From Stagonosporopsis chrysanthemi (taxonomy: Eukaryota; Ascomycota; Dothideomycetes; Pleosporales; Didymellaceae), in assembly GCA_022560025.1 (NCBI GenBank), contig JAFISE010000181.1:1-60916 (forward strand): 60,916 nucleotides of DNA. Reading direction: 5' to 3'. Made by a program: the position numbers and the translations under genes. The notes under the pieces are model-generated. The model was not told where the DNA came from. It did not search any database and was given only the letters and a program-made list of their open reading frames with translations. Shown in pieces: positions 45,038-55,185 of the stretch. Position 1 is the first letter of the stretch; the number at the start of each line of letters is the position of its first letter.

Positions 45038-47556
45038 ATGCGGCTGCTATACTACCGAGAAGATGGGGAGCTCGCTGTCACTGCCGACCTTATCGCGAAC
45101 ACGATCCCTCCTTACGCCATTCTGTCTCACACCTGGGGAGCGGACGACGAAGAGGTGACCTTTGACGACCTCGTAAACAACGCAGGGAAGGACAAGCCTG
45201 GCTACGAGAAGATCGAGCTGTGTGGACAGCAGGCGAAGCGCGACGGCTTGCAGTACTTTTGGGTGGACACCTGCTGCATCAAAAAGGTAAACAAGGCTGA
45301 GCACTCGCTAGCTATCCGGTCGATGTTCCGCTGGTACCGCAACGCAGCTCGATGCTACGTCTATCTGCCCGACGTATTTGCTTCGCCCCTCTCAGCTAGG
45401 GAAGAAGCTGACCCGCTGGCATGGGACTCGGAGTTTCGAGGAAGCAAGTGGTTCACGCGCGGCTGGACACTGCAGGAGCTTCTCGCGCCCAGCGTGGTCG
45501 ACTTCTACTCGCGTGAATGGCACAATCTCGGTGACAGAACGTGTCTCAAGTCTCAGATACATGAAGTTACAACCATTCCATACGATGTGCTTGAAGGGGC
45601 CCCTCTATCTCAGTCTAGCGTCGACGAACGATTCCGCTGGAGACAGGAGCGGCAAACAAAGCTCAAGGAAGACGCAGCGTACTCTTTGTCCGGAATCTTT
45701 GACGTCGAAATGGCGCCTATCTACGATGAAGGCACAGTGGAAGCGTTTAGAAGACTTCGTGATGAGATTCGCAAGCGAGAGGAGTGCCTACGCGATTTGC
45801 GTCCCTCTGATCCCCGTAACGATAAGAAACGAATTGAGGATACAAAGGGCGGCTTGCTGGAAGGCTCGTACCGCTGGGTGCTGGACAATATCAGTTTCAA
45901 GCAGTGGCACAACGATCCACAGAGCCAGCTGCTGTGGATCAAAGGCGATCCGGGCAAGGGGAAGACGATGCTGGTGTGCGGTATCATCAACGAGCTGCAG
46001 AAGACGCTCGCTAGAACCGCGTCCGTGGCCTACTTCTTCTGTCAAGCCACTGACTCGCGCATCAACAGCGCCACAGCCGGACTGCGCGGGCTGCTGTACT
46101 TGCTTGTTAGCGAGCAGCCGGCGCTTGCTGTGCACGTTCGCAAGAGGTACGACGAAGCGGGCAAAGCCGTGTTTGAAGATGCAAACGCATGGCTTGCCTT
46201 AACAGAGATCTTTGCATACGTGCTGCAGGACCCGAACCTGGACACCACTTTTATATTCGTCGACGCGCTCGATGAGTGCGTCACTGACTTGCCGAAGCTG
46301 CTCCACTTCGTCGCACAGCAGTCGTCTGCGTCTTTCCGCGTCAAGTGGATTGTGTCGAGCCGCAACTGGCCACACATCGAAGCACAGCTAGAGCGAGCAG
46401 GACACACGTTGAGCCTTGAGCTGAACGCCGACTCGGTTGCCGCAGCGGTCGACATCTTCATCCAGCAAAAGATCGACCAGCTGGCACAGGAAAAGCAGTA
46501 CAAGGCAGAGATTCGATCTGCTGTGCTTCGACATTTGACCCTCAACGCCAACGGCACCTTTCTGTGGGTAGCTTTAGTATGCCAAGACCTCAGAGCGACG
46601 CCAAAGTGGAACGTGCTGAAGAAGCTAGCGCAGTTCCCGCCTGGACTGGACTTTTTGTATAGGCGGATGATGCAGCAAATCGCGGAGTCAGACGGAGCTG
46701 AGATCTGTCAGCAGGTACTGGCATCAGCTGCAGTCTTGTATCGACCAGTCACAATCGATGAGCTGGTCGTACTTATGGAGGCGCTCGAAGACTTTGCTGA
46801 TGACTTGGAGTCTGTACGGGAGATCATTGGCCTTTGTGGGTCTTTTCTCACTGTGCAAGGAGACACCGTCTACTTTGTGCATCAATCCGCACAAGACTTT
46901 CTCCTTGTGACAGCATATAACAACGTCTTTCTAGACGGAAAGGAAGCCGCTCATAGTATGATACTTTCCAGGTCGCTCGCGGTCCTGTCAAGAACGTTGC
47001 AGCGAGACATGTACGGCCTCAAAGCGCTAGGGACTTCTATTGATGAAATTCAAACGCCCACCCCAGACCCACTAGCAGCGGCGCGCTACCGGTGCATCTA
47101 CTGGATCGATCATCTGTGTGACTCAAAACGTACGTTCAGGGCGAACGATGCCAAATCCCTGCAAGAAAAAACTGTTGTCAGCGATTTTGTAAGGAAGTAT
47201 TATCTATACTGGCTAGAAGGTCTTAGTCTGTGCAAGAGCATGGCAAAAGGCGTAATTTCAGTAACAAAGCTATGCTCTCTACTTCAGGTATGGCTCGCAC
47301 AGACGTTCTTCATATCTGTTGTAGTCAGTGTAGACGCTAACACAGTCAGGATGTGCAGGGTGGGGATGAGCTTACTAAGCTCTTCGAAGATGCCCGCCGT
47401 TTCATCATGTACCACAAAGGATCAATCGAAAGCTACCCCCTCCAGTCATATGCATCCGCGCTGTTGTTCAGTCCAACAGAGAGCGCGATCAGAAAGCTAT
47501 TCCAGCACGAAGAGCAAAAAGGGATCGTAGTTAAGCCGGCGATGAGCAGCGGCTGA
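45038..47556 (+). CDS. HET-NACHT STAND protein (HNWD/HET-E type), truncated before its WD40 repeats
   Basis: Translation starts at ATG 45,038 (MRLLYYREDG, the usual start of this family). A 62-nt phase-0 intron (47,288-47,349, GTATGG...CAG) joins exon 2, giving 818 residues. The HET domain has AILSHTWGADDEEVTF, YFWVDTCCI and RGWTLQELLAPSVVDFY in the first 170 residues. The NACHT domain has the P-loop GDPGKGKTML near 303-312, FIFVDALDEC as Walker B near 405-414, and the FVHQSAQDFL segment downstream. Such NLR-like proteins sense non-self via C-terminal repeats and trigger cell death through HET. The frame ends at TGA 47,554-47,556, exactly where WD40 repeats should begin. One extra A there shifts the frame, and removing it would restore a Trp codon and continue into the repeats. 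Confidence 0.9.
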
Positions 47557-48139
47557 GAGTGCGTGCTTGCAGACGCTCGAGGGGCATAGCAGTCCAGTCA
47601 ATTTTGTGGCCTTCTCACATGACTCAACCAAGTTAACATCAGCGTCAAACGACAACACTATCAGGCTGTGGGATGCAAGTAGTGGTGCGTGTCTGCAGAC
47701 GTTGTGTAACACAGGCCACAGCAATAGTGTCAACTCTGTAGCCTTCTCGCACGACTCAACAAAGCTGGCGTCAGCGTCAGACGACAAGACTGTCAAGCTG
47801 TGGGACGCAAGCAGCGGCGTGTGTCTACAAACCTTCAACGTTGGAAAGACTCTCTACAATTTGTCCTTTAACTCTACTGGCTCTTGCCTCTACACTGAGA
47901 CAGGAACGATCTTCATCAACAGTCTACAGACTCCAGACCGAGCAACAGTCGCTGAGGCCGAGGGGCCCCAGTATCTGGGCACAAGCCTTAGCTCAGACAA
48001 CATGTGGATCAACTATGCAAGCGAGAACATGCTCTGGATCCCATCAGAGTACCGGCCATCCTGCTCGTCTGTGCGCGGAACCACGGTGGCTATAGGCGTT
48101 GGATCGGGTAGGGTGTGGACTTGCAGTATCGACGTGTAG
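47557..48139 (+). pseudogene. WD40-repeat part of the HET-NACHT gene, out of frame
   Basis: From 47,567 the plus frame encodes CLQTLEGH followed by two WD40 repeats, 42-45 residues each (VAFSHDSTKL...LWDASSG in both), then about 95 non-repeat residues. The two repeats are far more alike than ordinary WD40 repeats, as in the HNWD family, where repeats evolve in concert and set specificity. The part is in the +1 frame relative to the HET-NACHT frame because of a single-base insertion around 47,555-47,559. It has no start of its own. Only two repeats remain, whereas active relatives usually have about ten. Confidence 0.85.
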
Positions 48140-49531
48140 CAAACTTAAGTTATCAGTATTGCAAACATTCTTCTCTGTCTACTGGAGAGGGAAATTGTCC
48201 TTCTGTCTGTTATCTCATCCTGTGGTAATTTATGCAAACGGCCGTAAGTATCTAACGTGCAGAATGCTGCACAGAACATAAAGTAAATTACATGAGCGTG
48301 TCCGTGATTGTGGAATCAGCGTGCGACAACCTAACATCTCTGATCCTGCTGTATGTAGTGAGTGTTACGCCTAACACGCACAAGCGACTGCTCAGTCAAT
48401 TCTTCGTTTGCTGACCCCAACAGCACGTCGCGGCTGTGCATAATGTCTGGCTAGCGCTATCCCTTACCAGCTTAGCGTCCTCTGTCGGGCTGTGTAACGA
48501 ACATGGTGTGGCTAGTGCAGTGAAGCTTCTAGAGAGTCGTTACGTTGTATGCCAATTGAGCATAGCGTTAAATACAATACCGTCAGCTTCGCTGAGCTCG
48601 TCGCCACTGCATAAGCACACTGCAGCCGACTGCCAAAACGCACAGCGCCAAGGGCAGGTACCGTCAGCACGGAGATAGCCTCGGAGACCACATTTCCAAC
48701 GTCTAATCATCTTTGCAACCTGGGGCGATATGCATCTAGGCTAGGCCAACTGTTGTAGTATTCCAGACCCAAAAGGAAAGTAAAGTGTGGCGACAGAACA
48801 GAGTCTAAAGGCAGAATGGTCTTCGAAGCTAGGCGCGAAATAAAGGCTGGTTCCACCACAAGTGTTGTAATTTTCCTGCTGCCATACAGCGCCTGAAAGT
48901 TGAAGGACTAAAGAAGAGGATCACGCCCTTCACAGATGTCTGGACGAGTGGAGGTGATTGAGGTGCGTGAACGGTAGATCCATCTCGCTGAGGGGCGTTT
49001 CTCGCTTACAGGCAGGGGACGTTAGTGTGCTAGTTTAGAGGGGGTCGGTACGTTCTGCTGGCCAACAATAAAAGACGTCACTGATTCAGGCCCTCTGTAA
49101 TTTCTCGCCGATCCGCACTTTTTAGTAATAGGGCGATTGACCCTGAAGGTTCACATCGTTTGGAGTACGTGTCTGCTCATGAAAGAAATAGAACTGTCTT
49201 CCGTTTCAACACCAGAGCCATGGAAAGGTCGTCCAATCCTCGTTACTGTCTTAAGGTCCCGCACTAAGAACGTTTTTAATGTCGTTTCATCTCTGGTAGC
49301 AATTAACAACAATATTAATTTAAACCTGGTTACAAGCTTTACTTAGGCGACCGCTCGGAATGGCCGTGTGAGGATATGACACGACAAGTATTACGCACTA
49401 TCTGACCAAGACTATCACCAGCAAGGAATATGGAAAGCAATATTCCTGCTCTCAGTATAGTGTCTTTGATGAGCTGCAAAGTATGCTAGGTACAAGGCTG
49501 TCGCAAATTGCCATTACCATCGATATATACA
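48140..49531. other. 3' flank of the NLR gene, no further gene
   Basis: The right TIR of the 5.1-kb segment ends at 49,022. Only short frames occur on either side. Confidence 0.4.
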
Positions 49532-50281
49532 CTATGATGCATTCAGCGACAAAATCTCGGCATCGTTGATGCTTCTTAATCGTAGCTCTTCCGAAAGCAA
49601 CTCATCTAACCTAGCATCCACAATCCAAATTTCTCTAAACAGGTGGTCTTGCTGCGTTCTTAGCGTTGCTAGTCTGGCCCTTCGCTCTGTGTTGGGCTGC
49701 TCCTGCTCTCCGTTTGATACACGCTGGCAGAATTGGACTTCTGCATGAGTAAGCTCAGTGTTCTCCTCAGTGAGCGCAAACAGTGCTTGAAGCAGCGGTA
49801 GACGCTGATGCTGCGCTCGCCCGTACTGCTCCACAGTGCGTAGCGTACTACCCGAAGTATCCGAGAACAATAAAGTGTCCATATTAATCCCGTGTGACGG
49901 CTGACTGCTATGGAGATTCCACGTTGTGAATTGATCGGCGATCGCAAGAAAGCTCTCGTCTGTAGGTAAGGGGTCGCTATCCAAGAGCCTTCTTCTGCAT
50001 AATGGGCAGCTTTTGTTATGGCTGTTCGATAGCCATCTGCGCAGACACACGTGATGGAAGGAATGATCGCAATCCGTTTGGATCACTCGGAGTTCGGAAG
50101 GATCGCAAAGTGTTTCCATCGGGTCAAGAGTGTTGCAGCAGATAGAACATACCGTTTTGGCCAGCAGAGTTTCTTTGGTAGCTGGCAAGTTTTGACAAAA
50201 GCGTTGTGCTAGCGCTCTTTGATCAGACATGTCTGGAGCAAGGACGAGAAATCCACGATCCTGTACAGAGTCACAAATCAT
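49532..50281 (-). CDS. RING-H2 finger protein, probable E3 ubiquitin ligase
   Basis: The 249-residue single-exon product starts at ATG 50,281. A RING-H2 domain spans about residues 45-97: CSIC opens it, a 20-residue loop follows, then C-D-H-x-F-H-x-x-C-L-R-R-W and CPLCRRRL, so all eight ligands are present. The C-terminal half is Glu/Gln/Leu-rich and probably coiled coil (about 170-240). There is no transmembrane segment, so it is likely a soluble ligase or scaffold. It lies 0.5 kb beyond the right TIR of the HET-NACHT unit, on the opposite strand. No functional partner can be named. Confidence 0.85.
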   Translation of the reverse strand: MICDSVQDRGFLVLAPDMSDQRALAQRFCQNLPATKETLLAKTVCSICCNTLDPMETLCDPSELRVIQTDCDHSFHHVCLRRWLSNSHNKSCPLCRRRLLDSDPLPTDESFLAIADQFTTWNLHSSQPSHGINMDTLLFSDTSGSTLRTVEQYGRAQHQRLPLLQALFALTEENTELTHAEVQFCQRVSNGEQEQPNTERRARLATLRTQQDHLFREIWIVDARLDELLSEELRLRSINDAEILSLNAS

Positions 50282-51022
50282 CGCTCACTGCGCCATATAG
50301 CTGTTTTGTGTTCATTGCTGGCTGTCGTGTGTCATACGTAGCATCACAGTTCTCTGATTAGATAAGAATCGCATACGTTTTGTTAGACCGCTCTTGCGAC
50401 CATGAGACCGCTACTGGAAAGCATGTCAATCCGGCCTTTGGACGTCACACAGCCCCTAGCTCTCTGAACAATAGCGGCGTAGTTGATTGATGACTGCTTT
50501 CAACCCTTTCAAAGCCAGGATAAGAGCAATATGGCAGTGAACTTGCAAGCGACTGTTGCAGGTTATTGTAATTCCAGCGCAATCGTCTTCTTGATCGAAC
50601 GTTAGGGTCATTGCTGGCTCTGCAAAGTTTGGCGCTAACGAATTACATATGCGAAAGACGCATGCACCAATATTGAGTAATTACAACCGAATCTTACTAT
50701 GTAATTCAGCAATTGTGTAAACCCAAGCACTGCCGCGCACAGCATGTAGGCGACATGCTTAGAGCGTTTGCAGTCTTTGTAGGGCGAATTTGTTTGCGAG
50801 CCAAGACGCGCAGATCTTGTAAGAGGGTACTTGATTTTGCCTACCCCAAGTTATAGATTGTAAAACCTAGACCCCGCTTAGTAGCATGTACAGCACCTAC
50901 ACTGTGCACTCTTGGAAGAACTGTCATCAATCACTTCAATAAGCTTTCCACGTGCAATAGGTACTCCTTTCCTTCGCACTACGCTTTGCCGCTCCAAGAA
51001 GGCTGGACATAGAAACAAGATA
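50282..51022. other. Intergenic, nothing recognised
   Basis: Upstream of the RING gene to the TIR border of the second HET element. No frames of note. Confidence 0.4.
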
Positions 51023-51676
51023 CAGTGCTTAGCGATTGTGGCTTCCCCTCAAACGCAGTTGCGCCAAAGTCCGCGCCACAAAGCAGACAGAGATCTTAGC
51101 GCTCCACCAAGCAGATCTGGGCTAGCGCCATCCTGCGCGCACATGTGCGATAAGCAGCCAGTGTACAGCTTTTGCATGGCTCCTGAAACAGGCGCTTAGA
51201 GCCGAGACATCTCGACATCACATCAGTAAATTTACACTACATGCTTGGTCAAAGCCCATGCATGAGAAACGACATAACACCCCGGGGCGTGACTTCATAA
51301 TTCGTGGTTATCTGACAAGAGACAAGTACTGGCGCCCTAATTCTGATAAACCTCGTGTCTTGAGGGTGTTGCTCAAACGACTCGCACGCCAGCTCTGTGC
51401 CTCACAACGTGGCTGCAGGGAACTGTCCCAGCGCCAACCCTCCTGTACTCTCCGTCCACGTCCGTTGATACCACAACCAAGATATGGTACTCAGCATTTG
51501 TTGAATCGTTGCCTAGACCCCTGAGTCTTGGCACCGTCTTTCCGACAACAACACAGTATTGTTTGACAAGGATTCTATGTTCACCTAGATCAAAGTAAAT
51601 CTTTCTATTTGCTGCTTCTTTCTAAAACATCTATAATGTTGCAGTAATAGCATCTCTCTCTTTGTTAAACTAGATG

Positions 51677-51861
51677 TGTTGCGGTGAGTGCAAGCAGTGC
51701 GGGAAGATTTGAGGATTGAACTGAGGTTGTATTGTGCGAAGCTACGAACAGTATGTATACATGGGTAGCTGTAAACAGCGCTAGTGCAGGAGAGGCAGCC
51801 TCGTCTCACCAGAGGTGAGGTGCAACTGCATGTGAGGCAGGAGATGCCCTCAACCGTGACA
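51677..51861 (-). mobile_element. Solo LTR of the Ty1/copia family
   Basis: This 185-bp LTR has the orientation of the copia LTR at 59,802 and is nearly identical to it in its central part. The 5-bp target duplication AGATG is perfect (51,672-51,676 and 51,862-51,866). It lacks the C-to-T decay of the surrounding sequence. Confidence 0.9.
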
Positions 51862-52425
51862 AGATGCTATTAATGTATTTTATTTCACTAAATATAACAT
51901 TAGTAAACTTAACACCTCTGCTATACGCTATCTATATCTAAGAGGGCAGAGGGGGTTTATACTTAATTTTCTTTAGCTAATAGTTGTCTGTATGCTACAA
52001 GAGGTTTTAGTAGAGAAAGTCTTAGAATATACTGTATCTGCTGCTTTAATAATCTAAGACACGTCTAGAACGTCTGTTTAAAGCACTCCTAATGCAGCCT
52101 TCTAACGCAGATATTGCAACACGTCTGTCTGTCTACTTAGTAAGGTCTTGCTTTAAGTACTCTTACATTAGGTAGGATATACAGTTTAGTGTAAGACTTA
52201 GACTTAATGCAAGAAGCTGCTTTAGAAAGTTAGAATTAAGTGTAAAGTGCTTATTCCTTTCTAGGCTAGAATAATACTTTTTATTAAAAGCTTCTTATAT
52301 TTAGAGATACAAAGGCTATACCTTAAGAGTGTAACAAAATTCTTATAGTAAACCTCTTTGCTACACTTATAGTATATCTAGTTAGCACTAAAGTAAATAA
52401 TTTACTGTAATAGTACCTCTTCTTA

Positions 52426-52610
52426 TGTCGCAGTGAGTGCAAGCAGTGCAGGAAGATTTAAGGATTGAACTGAGGTTGTATTATGCGAAGCTACGAACAG
52501 TATGTATACATAGGTAGCTGTAAACAGCGCTAGTGCAGGAGAGGCAGCCTCGTCTTACCAGAGGTGAGGTGAAACTGCATGTAAGGCAGGAGATGCCCTC
52601 AACTGTAACA
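52426..52610 (-). mobile_element. Solo LTR of the Ty1/copia family
   Basis: 185 bp of the same family, with perfect target duplication TCTTA (52,421-52,425 and 52,611-52,615). It shows only a few C-to-T changes. Confidence 0.9.
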
Positions 52611-53546
52611 TCTTACATTACCTAGGCCTGTGTATTTAGCTTAGTATTTCCTATATCTTTGTTAAAGTTATTAATGTTATTACTAATATAGAACTTATTG
52701 CCTAACTTATCTTAAATATAAACACTCTTAGTATATATATAATGCTTAAGAAACTCTGTTGCAAGTTAGCAGCTGCAGTTACAGCAATTGTATAGTAAGC
52801 CTAAGAGAAGATACTCTCTATTAGACAGAACTAGGTTTTCTAGTCTGCTTTGTTATTGCTATATTAGATAATACACAGCAAGTCTATCTAGAGATAGCAG
52901 ACCTTAATTTCTTAAGTTACTGTAATAGCGTCCTAAAAAGTCTTTAGGAGTTCTAAGATACTAAATCTATACTACTATTAGTTAATATTACCTTAAGTTA
53001 TATAGAACTCTATCTTCTCTTACTCTAGAATCTAACTCTAGCAGTGCAACAAAGCAATATATTACTGTGTAGTTGTATCTAAACTATAAATAAGATAAAC
53101 TGTCTCTAGCTTGTAATCTGCCTTGTCTAGTTTGCTAATATCTAGCAGTCTTGTTAGTAGGGCTGTTATATACTTAGCTTGCGCTTCTATACAGTCTTTA
53201 TATGTCTTATTACACTAATTAAGCTAACTACAGAGCAGCGTAGATTGTAGAAGGCTAATAGACTTAGGCAAGATTAGGCAACTAACTAGCGTAGAGTTAC
53301 TGTGCTTTCCTGCGTACTCTGTAGTAAGTATATACAATTAGTCTTCTTATAGCAAGTAATTATATTATATAAAACTAAGTACTTACTAGGATTAATAGAG
53401 AATTATAAAAAGTGCAAACTTGTTACCTCTATAAATAATTTACAAGATGTCTTTTGTAAGAGAACTTTACTATTACTATTAACTTTATAACGCTGCAGGG
53501 CAAAGAGAAGCAAGGTACAAATTAAACACCTAGCTGCAGATATTTG

Positions 53547-53824
53547 TGTAAGAACAAGCCTAGTCCTTCAAGCTTACCTTTTACTACCTGACAACTACCC
53601 GACTTAGATCTGTCTTCTAACTGCTCCTCGGTACAGTCTTCCCCAAGCTCCTAGGTATAAGAGGGGAAGCCTCTACAGAGTTCAGATAGATAGTTTTAAA
53701 GTATCCTTTCGTACAAGACCTATAGGAATAGAGATCTAGTCCTGCAGTTTATCCCAGTGCTTCCATACACCTCGTAGCGGATACCTATGCGATTCGGACC
53801 CCTCTAGCATCCTGTGTCGTTACA
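53547..53824. mobile_element. Solo LTR of a second family (TGTAAG...GTTACA)
   Basis: This 278-bp segment of higher GC than its surroundings begins TGTAAGAAC and ends GTCGTTACA. The 5-bp duplication ATTTG flanks it (53,542-53,546 and 53,825-53,829). The TGTAA/TTACA ends suggest a Ty3/gypsy-type LTR. Copy 1 of the HET element lacks it at the same point. Confidence 0.8.
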
Positions 53825-54048
53825 ATTTGCACTACTAAAACGTCTGTCTTAATTGTATATTCTACCTCTTCTGCAAACATTATATCTCTGTAGTAGTTGT
53901 ATAGAGACACTAGAAGAGTTCCTTTACAGTGTCTTTAGTTAGCAAGAATTGTCTAAGTAGTAGTATAGTTATATTTTAGATACTAGTTGTTGTACTATAT
54001 GCCTAATAGCTATTGCAGGTAATATCTAAGAAATATAGATTAAAATAG

Positions 54049-54440
54049 CACTTATATACTACACTACTAGACACAAAAAGTGTTAGAGACACTCTTTTAA
54101 TATAGTCTGTATAGCTGCACTTACAGCCTACACTACTAGATATATAAAGTATTAGTAATATCTTTGTAATATACTCTATATAGCTGTACTTATAAGCTAC
54201 ACTACTAAATATATAAAGTATTAGCAATACTTTTGCAACACAGTCTGTATAGCTATACTTACTTCTTACACTATTAGACATACAAAGTATTAGTATTACT
54301 CTTGTGACACAGTCTGTATAGCTATACTTATGTACTACACAACTAGATATACAAAGCATTAGTAATATTCTTATAATATAGTCTATATAGCTATACTTAT
54401 ATACTACACTACCTAATATAAAAAGTGTTAGCTGTTGCCT
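54049..54440 (-). repeat. 69-bp intron-like array in HET element copy 2
   Basis: About five units with 69-bp spacing and 3-bp separators match the array of copy 1, each with degraded donor (GTAAGT or ATAAGT), branch (GCTAAT or ACTAAT) and TAG-type signals. Copy 1 has nine full units, so the number has changed since the copies separated. Confidence 0.8.
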
Positions 54441-55185
54441 TTTTAAGTTATTATATAGAATTGTACTTTCTAGGTTTTTTAAGATTAGTAATACTACTAT
54501 TGTCTTATAAACTATCCTTGCTCTCTGTGTGTATAGTTAGCTAGCCTTATATAACTACAACTTTAATTTAGATATACTTGAAACAACTCTTTAATCTCTA
54601 TAATTGCGTTCTAGAGAGACTAGACTAATAACTGTCCCTACAGTCTAAGATGCTGTTGTTAGTAAAACTCTTAGTTAGTAGAAATAGTTGTAAGACTTGC
54701 AAAGTGCAGGGTTATTAGTCAACGTCCTTAGCTGCTGCCTGACTAGATTTAGATTTTTTTCTACTAATTAGCAGCTGTTCTTGTGTGCTAATTAGAGTTA
54801 CTCTGTATACAAGGGAGATAGTTGACCTGTACTAAGATGCCCTAAAAGACATTGCGCAATACGTATATATTATTAGGATTTAAGAAACAACATTTTTCTT
54901 GTGTTCTGCTACTACAATGTTAAATTTATTGCTTACTACTTTTAGGTTATTTAGTTCTTATACGTGCAGATTAGCCGCAATGCATTGTGCTAATGCAATA
55001 GCAAAGCCTTTGGGGTGCAGGTGTCTAATACCACAGCTATGTACTAGCTGCCTATCGCACGTGTGCTGATACATTGACACTAGTCCAGTTCTGTCATATT
55101 ACGCGCCGTGATCCCTGTCTGTGGTGTGGCGCAAACGTTGTTGCAACTGCGTCCGAGGGGAAGCTGCAATACAACACCCAAAACG

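Larger units (their letters stand above)
43920..49022. mobile_element. 5.1-kb TIR-bounded segment carrying a HET-NACHT-WD40 gene
   Basis: The left end ACGTCCCCTGCCCGTAAGCA is matched by the inverted right end over about 45 bp with roughly five mismatches. TA flanks both ends (43,918-43,919 and 49,023-49,024). No transposase frame was found; the main gene is the NLR at 45,038-48,139. The terminal ACGTCC resembles the tips of the 142-bp MITEs, which suggests one transposase could serve both. A chance pair of unrelated solo MITE ends is the alternative, because the element has no second copy in the window. Confidence 0.62.
51250..53990 (-). pseudogene. Decayed HET-domain gene in copy 2
   Basis: This is the counterpart of the intact gene at 33,311-35,320. 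The exon 3 end lies at about 51,250-51,540, the middle at 51,540-52,400 and 52,620-53,545, and the 5' exon at 53,830-53,990, split by solo LTRs. Stop codons are frequent because C-to-T changes made TAG and TAA throughout, so no HET product is possible. The donor and acceptor sites of the 68-nt intron can still be traced near 53,320-53,400. Confidence 0.8.
51023..55185. mobile_element. HET/TIR element, copy 2, decayed by C-to-T mutation
   Basis: The left end repeats CAGTGCTTAGCGATTG preceded by TA (51,021-51,022). The right end (about 55,033-55,185) repeats the inverted arm, with GATCCCTGTCTG and GTGTGGCGCAAA, but its tip is degraded. Between them the order of copy 1 is kept: 3' exon, middle exons, intron-like array and distal region. 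The shared block TCTAACGCAGATATTGCAAC (near 52,095) anchors the alignment to 33,900. From about 51,540 to 54,900 the sequence is AT-rich, and most differences are C-to-T or G-to-A, as RIP would produce. Three solo LTRs are inserted in it. Confidence 0.85.

Noticed and set aside
47497..47838. A 113-codon minus frame with internal repeats
   Set aside because: It is the antisense shadow of the two WD40 repeats.
32968..55185. A giant Starship-type element carrying HET genes
   Set aside because: No DUF3435 tyrosine recombinase was found, and the HET genes sit in separate small TIR units with TA flanks.
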